Origin: an uncultured Tateyamaria sp. | GTDB taxonomy: Bacteria > Pseudomonadota > Alphaproteobacteria > Rhodobacterales > Rhodobacteraceae | Reading direction: 5' to 3' | Assembly: GCF_947503415.1 (NCBI RefSeq) | Contig: NZ_CANNDS010000001.1 | Location: 1,832,501-1,896,500, forward strand | Length of the DNA stretch: 64,000 bases | Shown here: positions 51,423-60,812 of the stretch, piece by piece | How positions within the stretch are numbered: position 1 is the first letter of the stretch | Layout: each line of letters begins with the position of its first letter | Position numbers and translations under genes: made by a program | Notes under the pieces: model-generated | Told to the model about the DNA's origin: nothing | Seen by the model: only the letters and a program-made list of their open reading frames with translations | The model's database searches: none

Positions 51423-52387
51423 GACCGGGTTTCCGGGTTGATCATGTGGATCGGCGCACCGTCTGCGAAAGCGTTGATCTGATCGAAGATGTCCGAGAAT
51501 TGCAGGTCAAATTCGTCTTCGGTCACATAGCCGATATGGGGCGTGGTAATCACGTTCGGGTTCGTCAGAAGCGGGTGGGACGTGTCGGTCAGCGGTTCGT
51601 GATCGAACACATCGACGGCGGCGAAGATGCGGTTCCTCGCCATCTCATCCTCTAACGCGCCAGCCGCGACGAGGCCAGAGCGGGACGTGTTCACGAAAAG
51701 GCTGCGGGGCTGCATGGCGGCCAAATCATCTACCGTGATGATCCCGCGCGTGTCGGGCTTGAGGCGGACGTGGATGCTGACAATGTCGGATGTGGCAAAG
51801 AACGTCGCGCGTGATGGCGCGACCGTTTCACCGTCGGCTGCGGCGCGGGCACGTCCGGCGTCGGAGGACCACCATTGCACGTTCATGCCCAACGCCTTGG
51901 CATAGGTCGCAACTGCCCCCGCAATGCGCCCGTAACCATAAAGTCCCAAAGTCCTTCCGCGCAGGGTACGGCCCACGCCGCTTTGCCAGTTGCCTGCCTT
52001 GAGCGAGGCTGTTTGCTGCGGGATCTGGCGGTAGCTGGCGAGGATCAAGGCAAGCGTGTGCTCGGCGGCGGCATAGGATGGGGACCCTGCGTGCATGTTC
52101 GAGCAGAGGAGGACGTTGTTGGCGGTGCACGCCGCGACGTCGATATGCGGATAAACACTGCGTTGAGAGATGAGCCTTAGGTTGGGCAGGCGGTTCAGCA
52201 GGTCCGCCCCGATCTTCGTGCGCTCACGGAACAGAACTAGCGCTTCGGCATCCTTTACCCGGTCTGCCAGTTTGGCCGGGTCCGGTTCGTGATCCGTCCA
52301 GACGGTGACGTCGTGGCCGGCCAGCTTTGCAAAACAGGGCAGGCTGCGCAGCGTGTCGAACCAGTCATCGAGGATGTGAACCTTCAT
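51419..52387 (-). CDS. D-2-hydroxyacid dehydrogenase (NAD(P)-dependent)
   Basis: The 322-residue protein has a Rossmann fold with LGLYGYGRIAGAVATYAKALGM (GxGxxG variant), the arginine site VNTSRSGLVA and the catalytic His in NVITTPHIGYVTEDEF. Relatives include phosphoglycerate, glyoxylate and hydroxypyruvate reductases; the substrate is unassigned. It is the third gene of the minus-strand set with the PrpF-family gene and a small gene, so it is probably part of tricarboxylate breakdown. Confidence 0.92.
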   Translation of the reverse strand: MKVHILDDWFDTLRSLPCFAKLAGHDVTVWTDHEPDPAKLADRVKDAEALVLFRERTKIGADLLNRLPNLRLISQRSVYPHIDVAACTANNVLLCSNMHAGSPSYAAAEHTLALILASYRQIPQQTASLKAGNWQSGVGRTLRGRTLGLYGYGRIAGAVATYAKALGMNVQWWSSDAGRARAAADGETVAPSRATFFATSDIVSIHVRLKPDTRGIITVDDLAAMQPRSLFVNTSRSGLVAAGALEDEMARNRIFAAVDVFDHEPLTDTSHPLLTNPNVITTPHIGYVTEDEFDLQFSDIFDQINAFADGAPIHMINPETRS

Positions 52388-52623
52388 CTGCTTTCGACGC
52401 CCGCTTGGGGCGTTGGCGTGCGCGGTGTTGGCACAAAGACAAATTCGTCCAGAGACCGGATCGCTGTCAGCACCTTTTGCCGTTCTGCAAGCAGGTGGTT
52501 GAACTGGGCGTCGCAGCCCGCGATGGGGCTGGGGTAGCTGGAAATCTCGTCTTGCAGCAATTGCCGGGCCATGGCGAGTTCCGCGCGCGCGGCGATGATG
52601 CAGTTCTGGTATGTGTCGATCAT
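52384..52623 (-). CDS. Small hypothetical protein
   Basis: The 79-residue, mostly helical protein (IIAARAELAMARQLLQDEI, LLAERQKVLTAIRSLDEF) could form a helical hairpin. It overlaps the dehydrogenase gene by 4 bases, so it is probably real. Between it and the PrpF-family gene lies an AT-rich palindromic stretch, TGTATACCATGGTATACA (52640-52657), which looks like an operator. The function is unknown. Confidence 0.7.
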   Translation of the reverse strand: MIDTYQNCIIAARAELAMARQLLQDEISSYPSPIAGCDAQFNHLLAERQKVLTAIRSLDEFVFVPTPRTPTPQAGVESR

Positions 52624-52639
52624 CTGTGGCCCCTATATT

Positions 52640-52657
52640 GTGTATACCATGGTATAC
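52640..52657. promoter_or_regulatory. Perfect palindrome, candidate operator
   Basis: TGTATACCATGGTATACA is an 18-bp perfect palindrome centred on an NcoI-like CCATGG. It lies in the short gap between the PrpF-family stop and the small-protein gene. Palindromes with TGTATAC arms are typical of GntR-type operators; no GntR gene is in the window. Confidence 0.6.
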
Positions 52658-52672
52658 AATATTGCTGAAACG

Positions 52673-53755
52673 TCAATTCCCATCCCAGACTGCGCTGGGA
52701 ACAAAGACCTGGCCCGCCGCCAATTTGCGTGCCGTGCGCACAAGCCCGGCAGAGTTGATCGTGATGCCGTCGTCGGTCAGGTCGTAGTCCACCATCACGT
52801 CGATCTGTCCTGCGGGATGTTCCAGCACGATGCCTGCCGGGCGTCCGTTCGGGATTGGTGCGTTGGCGACGGTGCCGGGCGTCAGCACACAGGACGCAAG
52901 GCATTGCGCGCCTGTTACAGCCGTGGACGGATGGGTTTGCCAGGGCATGAAATAGCGTGTGGAAATGGTGCCGCCGTCCCGTGGCGGGGCGACGATTCCG
53001 AATTTCGGCGTGACCGATGAGGACACATCGCCCATGCCCATCAGCGCGCCCGCCTTGAGCCGGATCGCCTCCATCCGGGCGAAGAAGGTGGCGTTGTCAT
53101 TCAACGCCTCGGCGCTTTCGTAGCCGGTGAGGCCAAAGCTGGAGGCCTGTGCGATCACCATAGGCATGGCGACGTCCATACAGGTCACGTCGATGCCGTC
53201 GATCGTATCCACAAGGTTGCCCGTGGGCAGCAGCGCGCCGGTCGCACCGCCAACCGTTTCCATGAATTGCAGCGCCACCGGGGCTGCCGTGCCGGGCACA
53301 CCGTCGATCTGCGCTGAGCCTTCGTAGTTCACCGCCTTGTCAGGGGTCTGCACAATGGCCTTGACCTTGGCCCCGGTGTTCACCGCCCGGATGTTGACCG
53401 TGGTTTCGCCGTCCTGCGCCGGGATCAGCCCCATCTCGATGGCCGCGGGGCCAACGCCTGACAGGATGTTGCCGCAGGTGGGCTTGAAATCGACCAGCCC
53501 GTCTTCGACGCTGACCTGGGCAAAGAAATAGTCGATGTCGGCCCAGTCATCGTCGGACTGGGACAGCATGGCGACCTTGGTTGTCACCGCGGCCCCACCA
53601 CCGATCCCGTCGATGTTGAGCGGGTGGCCAGAGCCGACCATGGCGATCAACACGCGGGCCAACGTGTCGAGGTCTTCGGGCAGGTCGGCGCGGTTCAGGT
53701 ATGGTCCGCGCGAGGTGCCGCCGCGCATGAACAGGAAGGGTATGGCAGTTTGCAT
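52673..53755 (-). CDS. PrpF-family isomerase
   Basis: The 360-residue protein has the PrpF opening IPFLFMRGGTSRGPYLNRADLP, later GNILSGVGPAAIEMGL with the conserved Cys in CGN. Two diaminopimelate-epimerase-like halves make up the fold. Known members isomerise methylaconitate (PrpF) or tautomerise oxalomesaconate. Next to TcuAB and TctABC it may interconvert trans- and cis-aconitate; this is inference. It is 27 bases after the TctA-TctB fusion. Confidence 0.9.
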   Translation of the reverse strand: MQTAIPFLFMRGGTSRGPYLNRADLPEDLDTLARVLIAMVGSGHPLNIDGIGGGAAVTTKVAMLSQSDDDWADIDYFFAQVSVEDGLVDFKPTCGNILSGVGPAAIEMGLIPAQDGETTVNIRAVNTGAKVKAIVQTPDKAVNYEGSAQIDGVPGTAAPVALQFMETVGGATGALLPTGNLVDTIDGIDVTCMDVAMPMVIAQASSFGLTGYESAEALNDNATFFARMEAIRLKAGALMGMGDVSSSVTPKFGIVAPPRDGGTISTRYFMPWQTHPSTAVTGAQCLASCVLTPGTVANAPIPNGRPAGIVLEHPAGQIDVMVDYDLTDDGITINSAGLVRTARKLAAGQVFVPSAVWDGN

Positions 53756-53782
53756 ATGTCAGTCTCTTATGTGGCGGCGGAC

Positions 53783-55810
53783 CTAGCCCAACGGCCAGGG
53801 CAAATCGGTGTAGTCTTGCAACAGCCCCGGCGGGAAATCGCGGTTCAACAGCCATGCCATGAAGCACATGAATGCGATGCCCGCGGCTGTGTAGGCGGTT
53901 GCCAGTGCCGTGGACAGACCCGCGCGCAGCTTCATGAAGGTGAACAGGAACAGGGCAAGGGCAAGGATGAACCCCAGCAGCGATGTCAGAACCAATAGCC
54001 CCGCGAACCATGCCAGCGTGGGCCAAAGACCATAGGTGCTGTCGGCGTCATCACCCTCCCGCTCTCGGTCGGCAAAAATCGTGTCCGTTTCGGGTTTCAG
54101 CATCATGCGGATGATCAGGGCCACGCATCCCACAAGGCAAACGCCCGCCACGAACATCGGGAACACACGGTCGCGGCTGAAGGACGGGATGGAAGCGGCA
54201 TCGTAGAACGCGTAGGCGATGTAGCCTGTCACCGCGATCAGGAAGACGAACGGCGCGCGTTTGCTGCCCGACTGCACGTCGCCTTCGGCCATGATGTTCT
54301 TGGCTTGCCGCAGGCCCAGCACTACGGAGATCACGGTGATGATGAGCAGCACAATCACGATGGGCGAAAAGATGTAGTCGAGCCCTTCGCCAAACCCTTT
54401 GCGGAAGCGCGACGAGGCGATTTGGACGGCCTGGTTGGCGTAGTTTTCGGCCGGAGTGGACAGGACAAAGCCGATGAGGAAGGCCGGGCGCGACCAGTCA
54501 AAGCGGCGCATCAGGATGCCCAGAAGGCCGATGGCAAAAAGTGCCACAAGGTCCATCAGGTTTTGCCCCGATTGGAAGGCCGCGAAGCTGATGATCATGA
54601 ACAGGAACGGCGCCAGCAGCACGAAGCGGATGGTGGTCAGCTTGGCGATGCCACCGGAGGCCGCGATGCAGATGACCGTACCGACCACATTCGCCAGCGC
54701 CAGTAGCCAGACAATGGAATAGGTGATGTCGAGGTTGTTTTGCAGCATCGCGGGCCCAACCTCGATCTGGCCCGAGCCAAGCAGGGCGATGGCCCCGATG
54801 AAGATCGCCATTGAGCCAGAACCGGGGATGCCAAAGAGCAGGGTAGGGACCAGCCCACCGCCCTCCTTGGCGTTGTTGGAGCTTTCCGGCCCGATCACAC
54901 CGCGCACTTCGCCCTTGCCGAAGTTCGACTTGTCCGGCGTCGTTTGTACCGCGTGGCCATAGGCGATCCAATCCACGACGGACCCGCCAAGGCCGGGGAT
55001 CACGCCGACCACAACGCCGATGATGGAGCAGCGCACCGACAGCCAGATATTGGCGAACCAGTCGCGGACCCCTTCAAGCCAACCGCCGCCCAGCTGAGGC
55101 TCGGACGAGATGGCGCGGTCACGACGCAGTAGCGAGATGATCTCGGGGATGGCGAAGATGCCAAGGCCCACGATAACCAGTTTCAACCCATCAGTGAGAT
55201 ACGGAAAATCATACGAGGACATGCGCAGATCACCCGAAGACGCACCCTCACCAATTGTGCCGATCAGCATACCAAGGCCTGCGGCCACCAGCCCCTTGAT
55301 CGCCACACGGCCTGCAAGGATGCCGACCATGGAGAGGCCGAAGATTGTGATCATCAGCAGCTCCGGCGTGCGGAACTCAAGCACGATGGGGCGCGCGATC
55401 AGGATGAAACCGGTAAGGAACGTGGCCCCCACCAGCCCACCAAACAGGGACGAGGCAAAGGCGGCGGAGAGCGCCCGCGCGGCCTTGCCCTTCTTTGCCA
55501 TGGGAAAGCCGTCAAGCACGGTGGCCTGCGACGCGGACGACCCAGGGATGCCCATCAGGACAGAGGCGAACGTGTCCGAAGTGGGTACCACGGCCACCAT
55601 TCCCACCATCAGGGCAAGGCCAAGGATCGGATCCATCCCGAACATGAACGGCAAAAGCAGCGACAGGCCCGCGATGCCACCCAACCCGGGGAACACGCCA
55701 ATGCAAAGGCCCATGACCACGCCGAGGACGAGATATCCCAAAACAACCGGCTGCAGGATCAGCGCCCACGCGTCTGACAGTGCCGGCAGGGCCTCCATGA
55801 TGACGTCCAT
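53783..55810 (-). CDS. TctA-TctB fusion, tripartite tricarboxylate transporter permease
   Basis: The 675-residue protein has a TctA N-terminal part of about 500 residues: FPGLGGIAGLSLLLPFMFGMDP, SASQATVLDGFPMAKKG and IPGSGSMAIFIGAIALLGSGQIEVGP. A C-terminal TctB-like part of about 150 residues has four helices (APFVFLIAVTGYIAYAFYDAASIPSF, then LLVLTSLLGFILALALFLFTF). The two are usually separate genes in the order tctC-tctB-tctA; here the order is A then B in one chain. Confidence 0.92.
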   Translation of the reverse strand: MDVIMEALPALSDAWALILQPVVLGYLVLGVVMGLCIGVFPGLGGIAGLSLLLPFMFGMDPILGLALMVGMVAVVPTSDTFASVLMGIPGSSASQATVLDGFPMAKKGKAARALSAAFASSLFGGLVGATFLTGFILIARPIVLEFRTPELLMITIFGLSMVGILAGRVAIKGLVAAGLGMLIGTIGEGASSGDLRMSSYDFPYLTDGLKLVIVGLGIFAIPEIISLLRRDRAISSEPQLGGGWLEGVRDWFANIWLSVRCSIIGVVVGVIPGLGGSVVDWIAYGHAVQTTPDKSNFGKGEVRGVIGPESSNNAKEGGGLVPTLLFGIPGSGSMAIFIGAIALLGSGQIEVGPAMLQNNLDITYSIVWLLALANVVGTVICIAASGGIAKLTTIRFVLLAPFLFMIISFAAFQSGQNLMDLVALFAIGLLGILMRRFDWSRPAFLIGFVLSTPAENYANQAVQIASSRFRKGFGEGLDYIFSPIVIVLLIITVISVVLGLRQAKNIMAEGDVQSGSKRAPFVFLIAVTGYIAYAFYDAASIPSFSRDRVFPMFVAGVCLVGCVALIIRMMLKPETDTIFADREREGDDADSTYGLWPTLAWFAGLLVLTSLLGFILALALFLFTFMKLRAGLSTALATAYTAAGIAFMCFMAWLLNRDFPPGLLQDYTDLPWPLG

Positions 55811-55831
55811 GGCGCCTTCCCCCCCTCTTTC

Positions 55832-55874
55832 CTTATCTAAGCGCCCCGCCGCTGGGGGCGGGGCGCTCGATAAG
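55832..55874 (-). promoter_or_regulatory. Intercistronic stem-loop after tctC
   Basis: AGCGCCCCGCC (55840-55850) pairs with GGCGGGGCGCT (55857-55867) across 6 bases. CTTATC (55832-55837) pairs with GATAAG (55869-55874) as an outer stem. It lies between the tctC stop and the tctAB start. It is very stable and has no uridine run. Confidence 0.7.
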
Positions 55875-55880
55875 CAAAGA

Positions 55881-56987
55881 TCAGTTCAGCGACACGCCGT
55901 ACTTTTCCTGCAACCAGTTGACGACAAATGTCTTGGCGTCTGCCGACACGCTGGTGGCGCTGGCCTTGGCGGTCTCTGCCGCCGCACCGGTCATTTGCGG
56001 GTACTTGCCCAGACGCTTGGACGAAATCTCGGCAAAGTCTGCACGGGCCTGCACGTCTTCGAACGCTTTGGTGTAGGTCGCGATCGCATCAGCGGACGCA
56101 CCATTTGGCAGGAACACCATCTTTTGCGCAGGGAAGCCCGCGATGAAGAACGCTTTCCACGCATCCCACTTCTCACCGGACGTCTCGCAGCCGGCTGTGG
56201 CCTCGCACACTTCCTTGAAGGTCGGAATGTCGGGGAATGTCGGGTCACGCACGATGTTGCCATCCGCATCCAGCGAGCCCCATGTCATCATCGGCACGGC
56301 TGTGCCCGCCTCAACCAGCGGGGTCACGCCGGACAGGAAGGACGACGAGGTCTGGTAGTCGATGTTGGCTTCGCCACGTTCGAACATCAGACGGCCATCA
56401 CCGCGACCCTTGATGCCCATGACGGATTCAACATTCAGGCCCAGCATTTCCCATGCAAGCGTCGGAACAAGGTCCAGACGTGTGGCGCCCTGGTTGCCGT
56501 AGATGAAATCCTCGCCCTGCAAGCCGCTGGCATCCAGACCGTCCATCTTGGCCGCCAACTCAGGCGGCAGATAGGCGACACCGCCCGTGCCAGAGGCCAG
56601 AACGACATTCCAGTCGGCATAATCATATTTCACGCGGGGATCACCCAGCAGGAACGGGAACTGCGTGGAGCCCGAAGAGCCGAAGATCAGTGTGCCGTCA
56701 TCATAGGATTGTTCCTGAAAGAAGTTGGCACCCTTGGTCGAACCGGCACCCGGCATGAACTTGACGACGACGGTGGGCTGGCCGGGCAGGGCCTCGGACA
56801 GCAGCGGCGCATAGAAGTTGGCCCATTTGGCCGACCCGCCGGTTTCGGAGAATGGGATGATCCATTCGACGGTCTTGCCTTCCAGATCAATGCCATGGCC
56901 CCCGGCGTTGGCCTGAAGGGCGATTGTGGCTGCGGCGGCTGCAATAAGGCTAACGGCCACGCGCCGCGTGGTTTTGAAGATGGACAT
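55881..56987 (-). CDS. tctC: Tripartite tricarboxylate transporter binding protein TctC
   Basis: The 368-residue protein has a signal peptide ending near LQANA. Bug/TctC landmarks include VEWIIPFSETGGSAKWANFYAPLL (where most have PGGGxD), KFMPGAGSTKGANFF and a C-terminal FAEISSKRLGKYPQM. It binds a tricarboxylate such as tricarballylate or citrate in the periplasm. It is first in the minus-strand transporter operon and divergent from tctD. Confidence 0.92.
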   Translation of the reverse strand: MSIFKTTRRVAVSLIAAAAATIALQANAGGHGIDLEGKTVEWIIPFSETGGSAKWANFYAPLLSEALPGQPTVVVKFMPGAGSTKGANFFQEQSYDDGTLIFGSSGSTQFPFLLGDPRVKYDYADWNVVLASGTGGVAYLPPELAAKMDGLDASGLQGEDFIYGNQGATRLDLVPTLAWEMLGLNVESVMGIKGRGDGRLMFERGEANIDYQTSSSFLSGVTPLVEAGTAVPMMTWGSLDADGNIVRDPTFPDIPTFKEVCEATAGCETSGEKWDAWKAFFIAGFPAQKMVFLPNGASADAIATYTKAFEDVQARADFAEISSKRLGKYPQMTGAAAETAKASATSVSADAKTFVVNWLQEKYGVSLN

Positions 56988-57119
56988 ATGTTCCTCCCGG
57001 TTGTGTGCCCGTTTTCCGGGTCACGATGTTCGAATCACGCGGGGTGTCCGCCCCGCGTTGATGTTTAGGGTATGACCTGCGAAGCTTGCATGAAACTTGC
57101 ACAGGCCCGAAATAGTCGG

Positions 57120-57794
57120 ATGCGGATCACTCTGGTCGAAGATAATGTCAGCCTTGCCAAGGGCATAGCATATCGTCTGGAGGACGAAGGGCACGCGGTC
57201 GATGTCCTTGATGACGGCCTTCAGGCTCAACAGTTCCTCAAATCTGACAGGTCCGATCTGGTCATTCTGGACATCAATCTGCCGGGGTTGGACGGGCTGT
57301 CCCTACTCAAGGAGCTACGCAAACGCGGGGATGCGCGCCCGGTTATCTTGTTGACAGCGCGTGCGGAAACCGAAGACCGCGTTGTGGGCCTTGATGCGGG
57401 GGCCGATGACTATCTGATCAAGCCGTTCGAGATGGCCGAACTTGAGGCACGCGTGCGCGCCTTGCTGCGCCGACGGGCCGTGCCGCAGGATGTCGTGCGC
57501 ACGGTCGGGGCGATCGAGTACAACGTGTCCTCGCGCCAGCTGGTGTCTGGTAGGCAGGAGTTAACCATTCCCCGCCGCGAGCTGTCGGTCTTTGAATGCC
57601 TTGCCATGGCGGACGGGCGGTTGGTGCCCAAGTCCGCCTTGATTGCGCATTGCTACGGGACCGGCGCGGATGTTGAGGAATCCGTGGTCGAAGTACACGT
57701 GTCCCGTCTGCGCAGCCGCCTAAAACCATTCGGCATCCAGATCAAATCGCAACGCGGCTTGGGGTATCAATTGCTGGCCGAGGCCGGGACATGA
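57120..57794 (+). CDS. tctD: TctD-type response regulator
   Basis: The start at 57120 gives the usual 224 residues; an in-frame ATG at 57072 would add 16 unconserved ones. The receiver domain has ITLVEDNVSLAKG and Asp51 (LVILDINLPG) as phospho-acceptor, and KPFEMAELEARVRALLRR. The C-terminal OmpR-type winged helix has PRRELSVFECLAM and VEVHVSRLRSRL. It is divergent from tctC and coupled to tctE, so it most likely activates the TctC-TctAB transporter. Confidence 0.95.
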   Translation: MRITLVEDNVSLAKGIAYRLEDEGHAVDVLDDGLQAQQFLKSDRSDLVILDINLPGLDGLSLLKELRKRGDARPVILLTARAETEDRVVGLDAGADDYLIKPFEMAELEARVRALLRRRAVPQDVVRTVGAIEYNVSSRQLVSGRQELTIPRRELSVFECLAMADGRLVPKSALIAHCYGTGADVEESVVEVHVSRLRSRLKPFGIQIKSQRGLGYQLLAEAGT

Positions 57795-59158
57795 CGTTTC
57801 CGTCGCTGCGGTCCCGCTTGATCGTCATCATCTTGGCACCGCTTCTTCTGATCGCTGCGGGGGTCACCGTCTGGCAGTTCTCGTCCGAGACAGACCGGGC
57901 CGAGGACATCTTTGACCGGGGGCTTCTGTCGGCAGCGCTTGCGATTTCAAGGGACGTGGCGATTTCGGACGGAGACGCGCTAAGCCCGACCACGCGCCGT
58001 TTGATCAACAACACGTCCGGGGGCGAGGTGTTCTACCATGTCTTCGCGCCGGATGGTGTTTTCGTGACCGGCTATTCTACTCCGCCGGTTCTGCCCAAGT
58101 CTGTGCCTGCCGAGTTGTCCGAGCCGTATTACTACGATGCGCGTTATCAGGGCCGCGATGTGCGGGTGATGCGGTTTCAATATGTCACGACGGTCAGTGA
58201 CGTTGCGGGCGTGTACAATGTGACGGTCTGGCAAAACGCGGCGCTTCGGCGCAATTTCGTGCAGGAGTTGGTCACGCGGTCCACCATGGTTATCGCATCG
58301 CTGGTTGTGTCGGTGGGTTTCATCGTTTGGTTTGGCGTCGGTCTTGGGCTGCGGCCGCTTCTGGACCTCGAACAGGCGATTGCCAAACGCACCCCGACAG
58401 AGCTTGAGCCGATCCGCCGCGATGTGCCTGCCGAGGCACGGGGTATCGTCACAACGCTCAATGCGCTGCTGGACCGGGTGTCGCGGCGGATCAGCTCGAA
58501 AGACGAGTTCATTTCCAACGCAGCCCACCAACTCAGGAACCCGGTGGCAGGTGTTCTGGCATTGGCGGAAGCCGTCGAAAACGCGCCAAACCCCGAGGCG
58601 GCAAAGACACGCAGCGCCGAATTGATACTTGCTGCGCGCCAAGCCAGCCGCCTGACCAACCAGCTTTTATCATTCGAGCGTGCCGCAGGCTCTGATCTTT
58701 CGCTCAATTCCGAGCTGTTTGACCTGAACACGGTGGTGACCGAGGTGGCAGACAGCTTTGGCGCAGACTTGGCGGGTACGGATGTGACCCTTGATGTCGA
58801 GGTGCCAGACCGTGCGCTTCGACTGCGCGGGGATCGGATCATGATCAAGGAGGCGATTCGCAACATTCTCAGCAACGCGCTGGTCCATGGCGGGGGGCGG
58901 TTGACGCGCATCGTGCTCACGCTTTCGGATTGTGACGATACGGCGGTTGTGACGGTCAGGGACGATGGTGTCGGTATTCCCAAGACCAAGCACCTGCAGG
59001 CGATTAATCGCTTTGGTCAGGTGAACGCAGGGCCGGGCAGCGGGCTAGGGCTTCCCATTGCCGTCAGGGTGATGTCTCAACACAAGGGGCACTTGAACAT
59101 TCTGGATGTGCCGGATGGTGCGGGTATCCAGCTCACCTTTCCGATCGACCGACCCTGA
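57791..59158 (+). CDS. tctE: TctE-type sensor histidine kinase
   Basis: The 455-residue protein has two membrane helices (about 10-28 and 165-187) flanking a periplasmic sensor of the 2CSK-N type. A HAMP-like linker and DHp domain with ISNAAHQLRNPVAGVLALAE follow (His246). The catalytic domain has IRNILSNALVHGG (N box), VRDDGVGIP (G1) and GSGLGLPIAVRVM (G2). It senses tricarboxylates and phosphorylates TctD. It overlaps tctD by 4 bases. Confidence 0.95.
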   Translation: MTFPSLRSRLIVIILAPLLLIAAGVTVWQFSSETDRAEDIFDRGLLSAALAISRDVAISDGDALSPTTRRLINNTSGGEVFYHVFAPDGVFVTGYSTPPVLPKSVPAELSEPYYYDARYQGRDVRVMRFQYVTTVSDVAGVYNVTVWQNAALRRNFVQELVTRSTMVIASLVVSVGFIVWFGVGLGLRPLLDLEQAIAKRTPTELEPIRRDVPAEARGIVTTLNALLDRVSRRISSKDEFISNAAHQLRNPVAGVLALAEAVENAPNPEAAKTRSAELILAARQASRLTNQLLSFERAAGSDLSLNSELFDLNTVVTEVADSFGADLAGTDVTLDVEVPDRALRLRGDRIMIKEAIRNILSNALVHGGGRLTRIVLTLSDCDDTAVVTVRDDGVGIPKTKHLQAINRFGQVNAGPGSGLGLPIAVRVMSQHKGHLNILDVPDGAGIQLTFPIDRP

Positions 59159-59204
59159 CGGTCAGCCGTCCCCAAAATGTGACTTCAATACAAGGCAGCG
59201 TCGC

Positions 59205-60803
59205 TCAGGCGGCAAACTCTCGGATCACCTGCCCGGCGTTTACGTCCGTGCGTTGCCCATTGGACATGGACAGCCTGCCATTGACCAGCACGTGAGCAAT
59301 GCCGGACGCATAGCGGCGCGGGTTTCGCGCCGTGGCGTTGCTGGCAATGTTGGCGGAATCGAACACACAGATGTCTGCGGCATAGCCCGGCCGAAGCTTG
59401 CCCCGATCCTTCAGTCCAAGGCGGTTTGCCGGCACAGAGGTGATTTTGCTGATGCCCTCGGCCAGGTTCAGTACACCGCGATCCCGCACATAGTGCTGAA
59501 GGAAGCGTGCGGCCCAGCCATAACCACTGAGCGAGCCGATGTGATCCTTGAGAATGCCGTCATTGGCGATGGCAACCGTGTCCGAGATGACGGCGCATTC
59601 CGACTGCTGAAGGCACAGGTCCACATCACTGTTGCGGAAGCTTTTGGATGACCACATGCACGACATCAGGTTGTCGCCTTCCTCAAGCAGGATATCCAGC
59701 ACCGCATCGTAGGGGTGCGTGTTTCGCATGCGTCCGATCTCGGCAAAATCAGCGCCCACGATGTCCTTGTTGACGGTCGCGTTCAGCAGCACGATGTCAT
59801 CCCAGCGGTCCGCTTTGACGATCAGCCACATCGGCTGGGGATTGGCCTTGATCCGCTCGCGCATCTCCGGATTGGCGAGACGTTTCATCACCTCGTCGAC
59901 GCCGCCTGCCTGTGCCCATTTGGGCAGGATTGCCGCCATCAGCGTGTGGTTCCAGTCATGCGGGATCACATCAAAAGCAATGTCGACATCGTGTTGACGC
60001 GCCAGCTCGATCATCTCGAGCGTGTGGTTCATGGCGTAATCAGGTGCGCCAAACTTGGGCTGGATATGGCTGATCTGCAGGCGCGCCCCGGACTGGCGGG
60101 CGGTGGCAATCGCTTCGGCAAAGCCCAGATCGTAATGTGTGTCGCGGTTGCGGACATGGGTGGCATACAAACGCCCTCGGTCCGCCGCGACCTCGCACAT
60201 GGGCACCAGATGCTCAGGTGCGGCAAGAATGCCGGGAAAGTACTCAAGCCCCGACGAAAAACCGCCCGCGCCTTCCTCCATCGCCTGATCAACCAGCTTG
60301 GCCATCTGGGCCACTTCTTCGGGTTCGCCTGCACGCAATTCGTCGCCCAGAACTGCGCGGTGGATCGTGCCGTGGCCAACAAAGGCCATGACATTCACCC
60401 CAAGGTCAGTGGCGTCGAGCGCATCGAGATATTCGCCAAAGCCAAGCCAGTTCCGGTGTTTGGCCTGATCGGTATACCAAGGCGACACGGCCCGGATATC
60501 CTTGTGCGAGCAGACGGGTGCGCAACTGATCCCGCACTGGCCGATGACTTCGGTTGTCACGCCCTGATGCACCTGGCTTTCGGCGCGACCATCCGCGATC
60601 AGGGTGAAATCGGAATGCGTGTGCATGTCGACAAAGCCGGGGGCCACCGTCAGGCCGCGAACGTCGATGACCTGTGCGGCACTGCTTTTGCTCAGGTCGC
60701 CAACTGTTGCGATCTTGCCGTTCGTCACGCCCACGTCGGTGACGATGCCTGCTGTGCCCGTGCCGTCGAACACTTCGCCGCCTTTCAGGATGACATCGAA
60801 CAT
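59205..60803 (-). CDS. N-acyl-D-amino-acid deacylase-like amidohydrolase
   Basis: The 532-residue protein has the amidohydrolase metal motif GFVDMHTHSDF, a QGVTTEVIGQCGISCAPV segment with the bridging cysteine, FSSGLEYFPG, ATHVRNRDTHY and QISHIQPKFG. It ends in a beta-sandwich with GYAADICVFD. These are features of D-aminoacylases/dihydroorotase-like deacylases. It lies 10 bases after a TRAP permease gene, so the TRAP system probably imports its substrate, an N-acyl or N-carbamoyl amino acid. Confidence 0.92.
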   Translation of the reverse strand: MFDVILKGGEVFDGTGTAGIVTDVGVTNGKIATVGDLSKSSAAQVIDVRGLTVAPGFVDMHTHSDFTLIADGRAESQVHQGVTTEVIGQCGISCAPVCSHKDIRAVSPWYTDQAKHRNWLGFGEYLDALDATDLGVNVMAFVGHGTIHRAVLGDELRAGEPEEVAQMAKLVDQAMEEGAGGFSSGLEYFPGILAAPEHLVPMCEVAADRGRLYATHVRNRDTHYDLGFAEAIATARQSGARLQISHIQPKFGAPDYAMNHTLEMIELARQHDVDIAFDVIPHDWNHTLMAAILPKWAQAGGVDEVMKRLANPEMRERIKANPQPMWLIVKADRWDDIVLLNATVNKDIVGADFAEIGRMRNTHPYDAVLDILLEEGDNLMSCMWSSKSFRNSDVDLCLQQSECAVISDTVAIANDGILKDHIGSLSGYGWAARFLQHYVRDRGVLNLAEGISKITSVPANRLGLKDRGKLRPGYAADICVFDSANIASNATARNPRRYASGIAHVLVNGRLSMSNGQRTDVNAGQVIREFAA

Positions 60804-60812
60804 TTGGGCCTC

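Noticed and set aside
55110..57068. A 652-codon plus-strand frame
   Set aside because: It lies opposite the TctA-TctB fusion and TctC, both of which have clear family motifs. It is a shadow frame.
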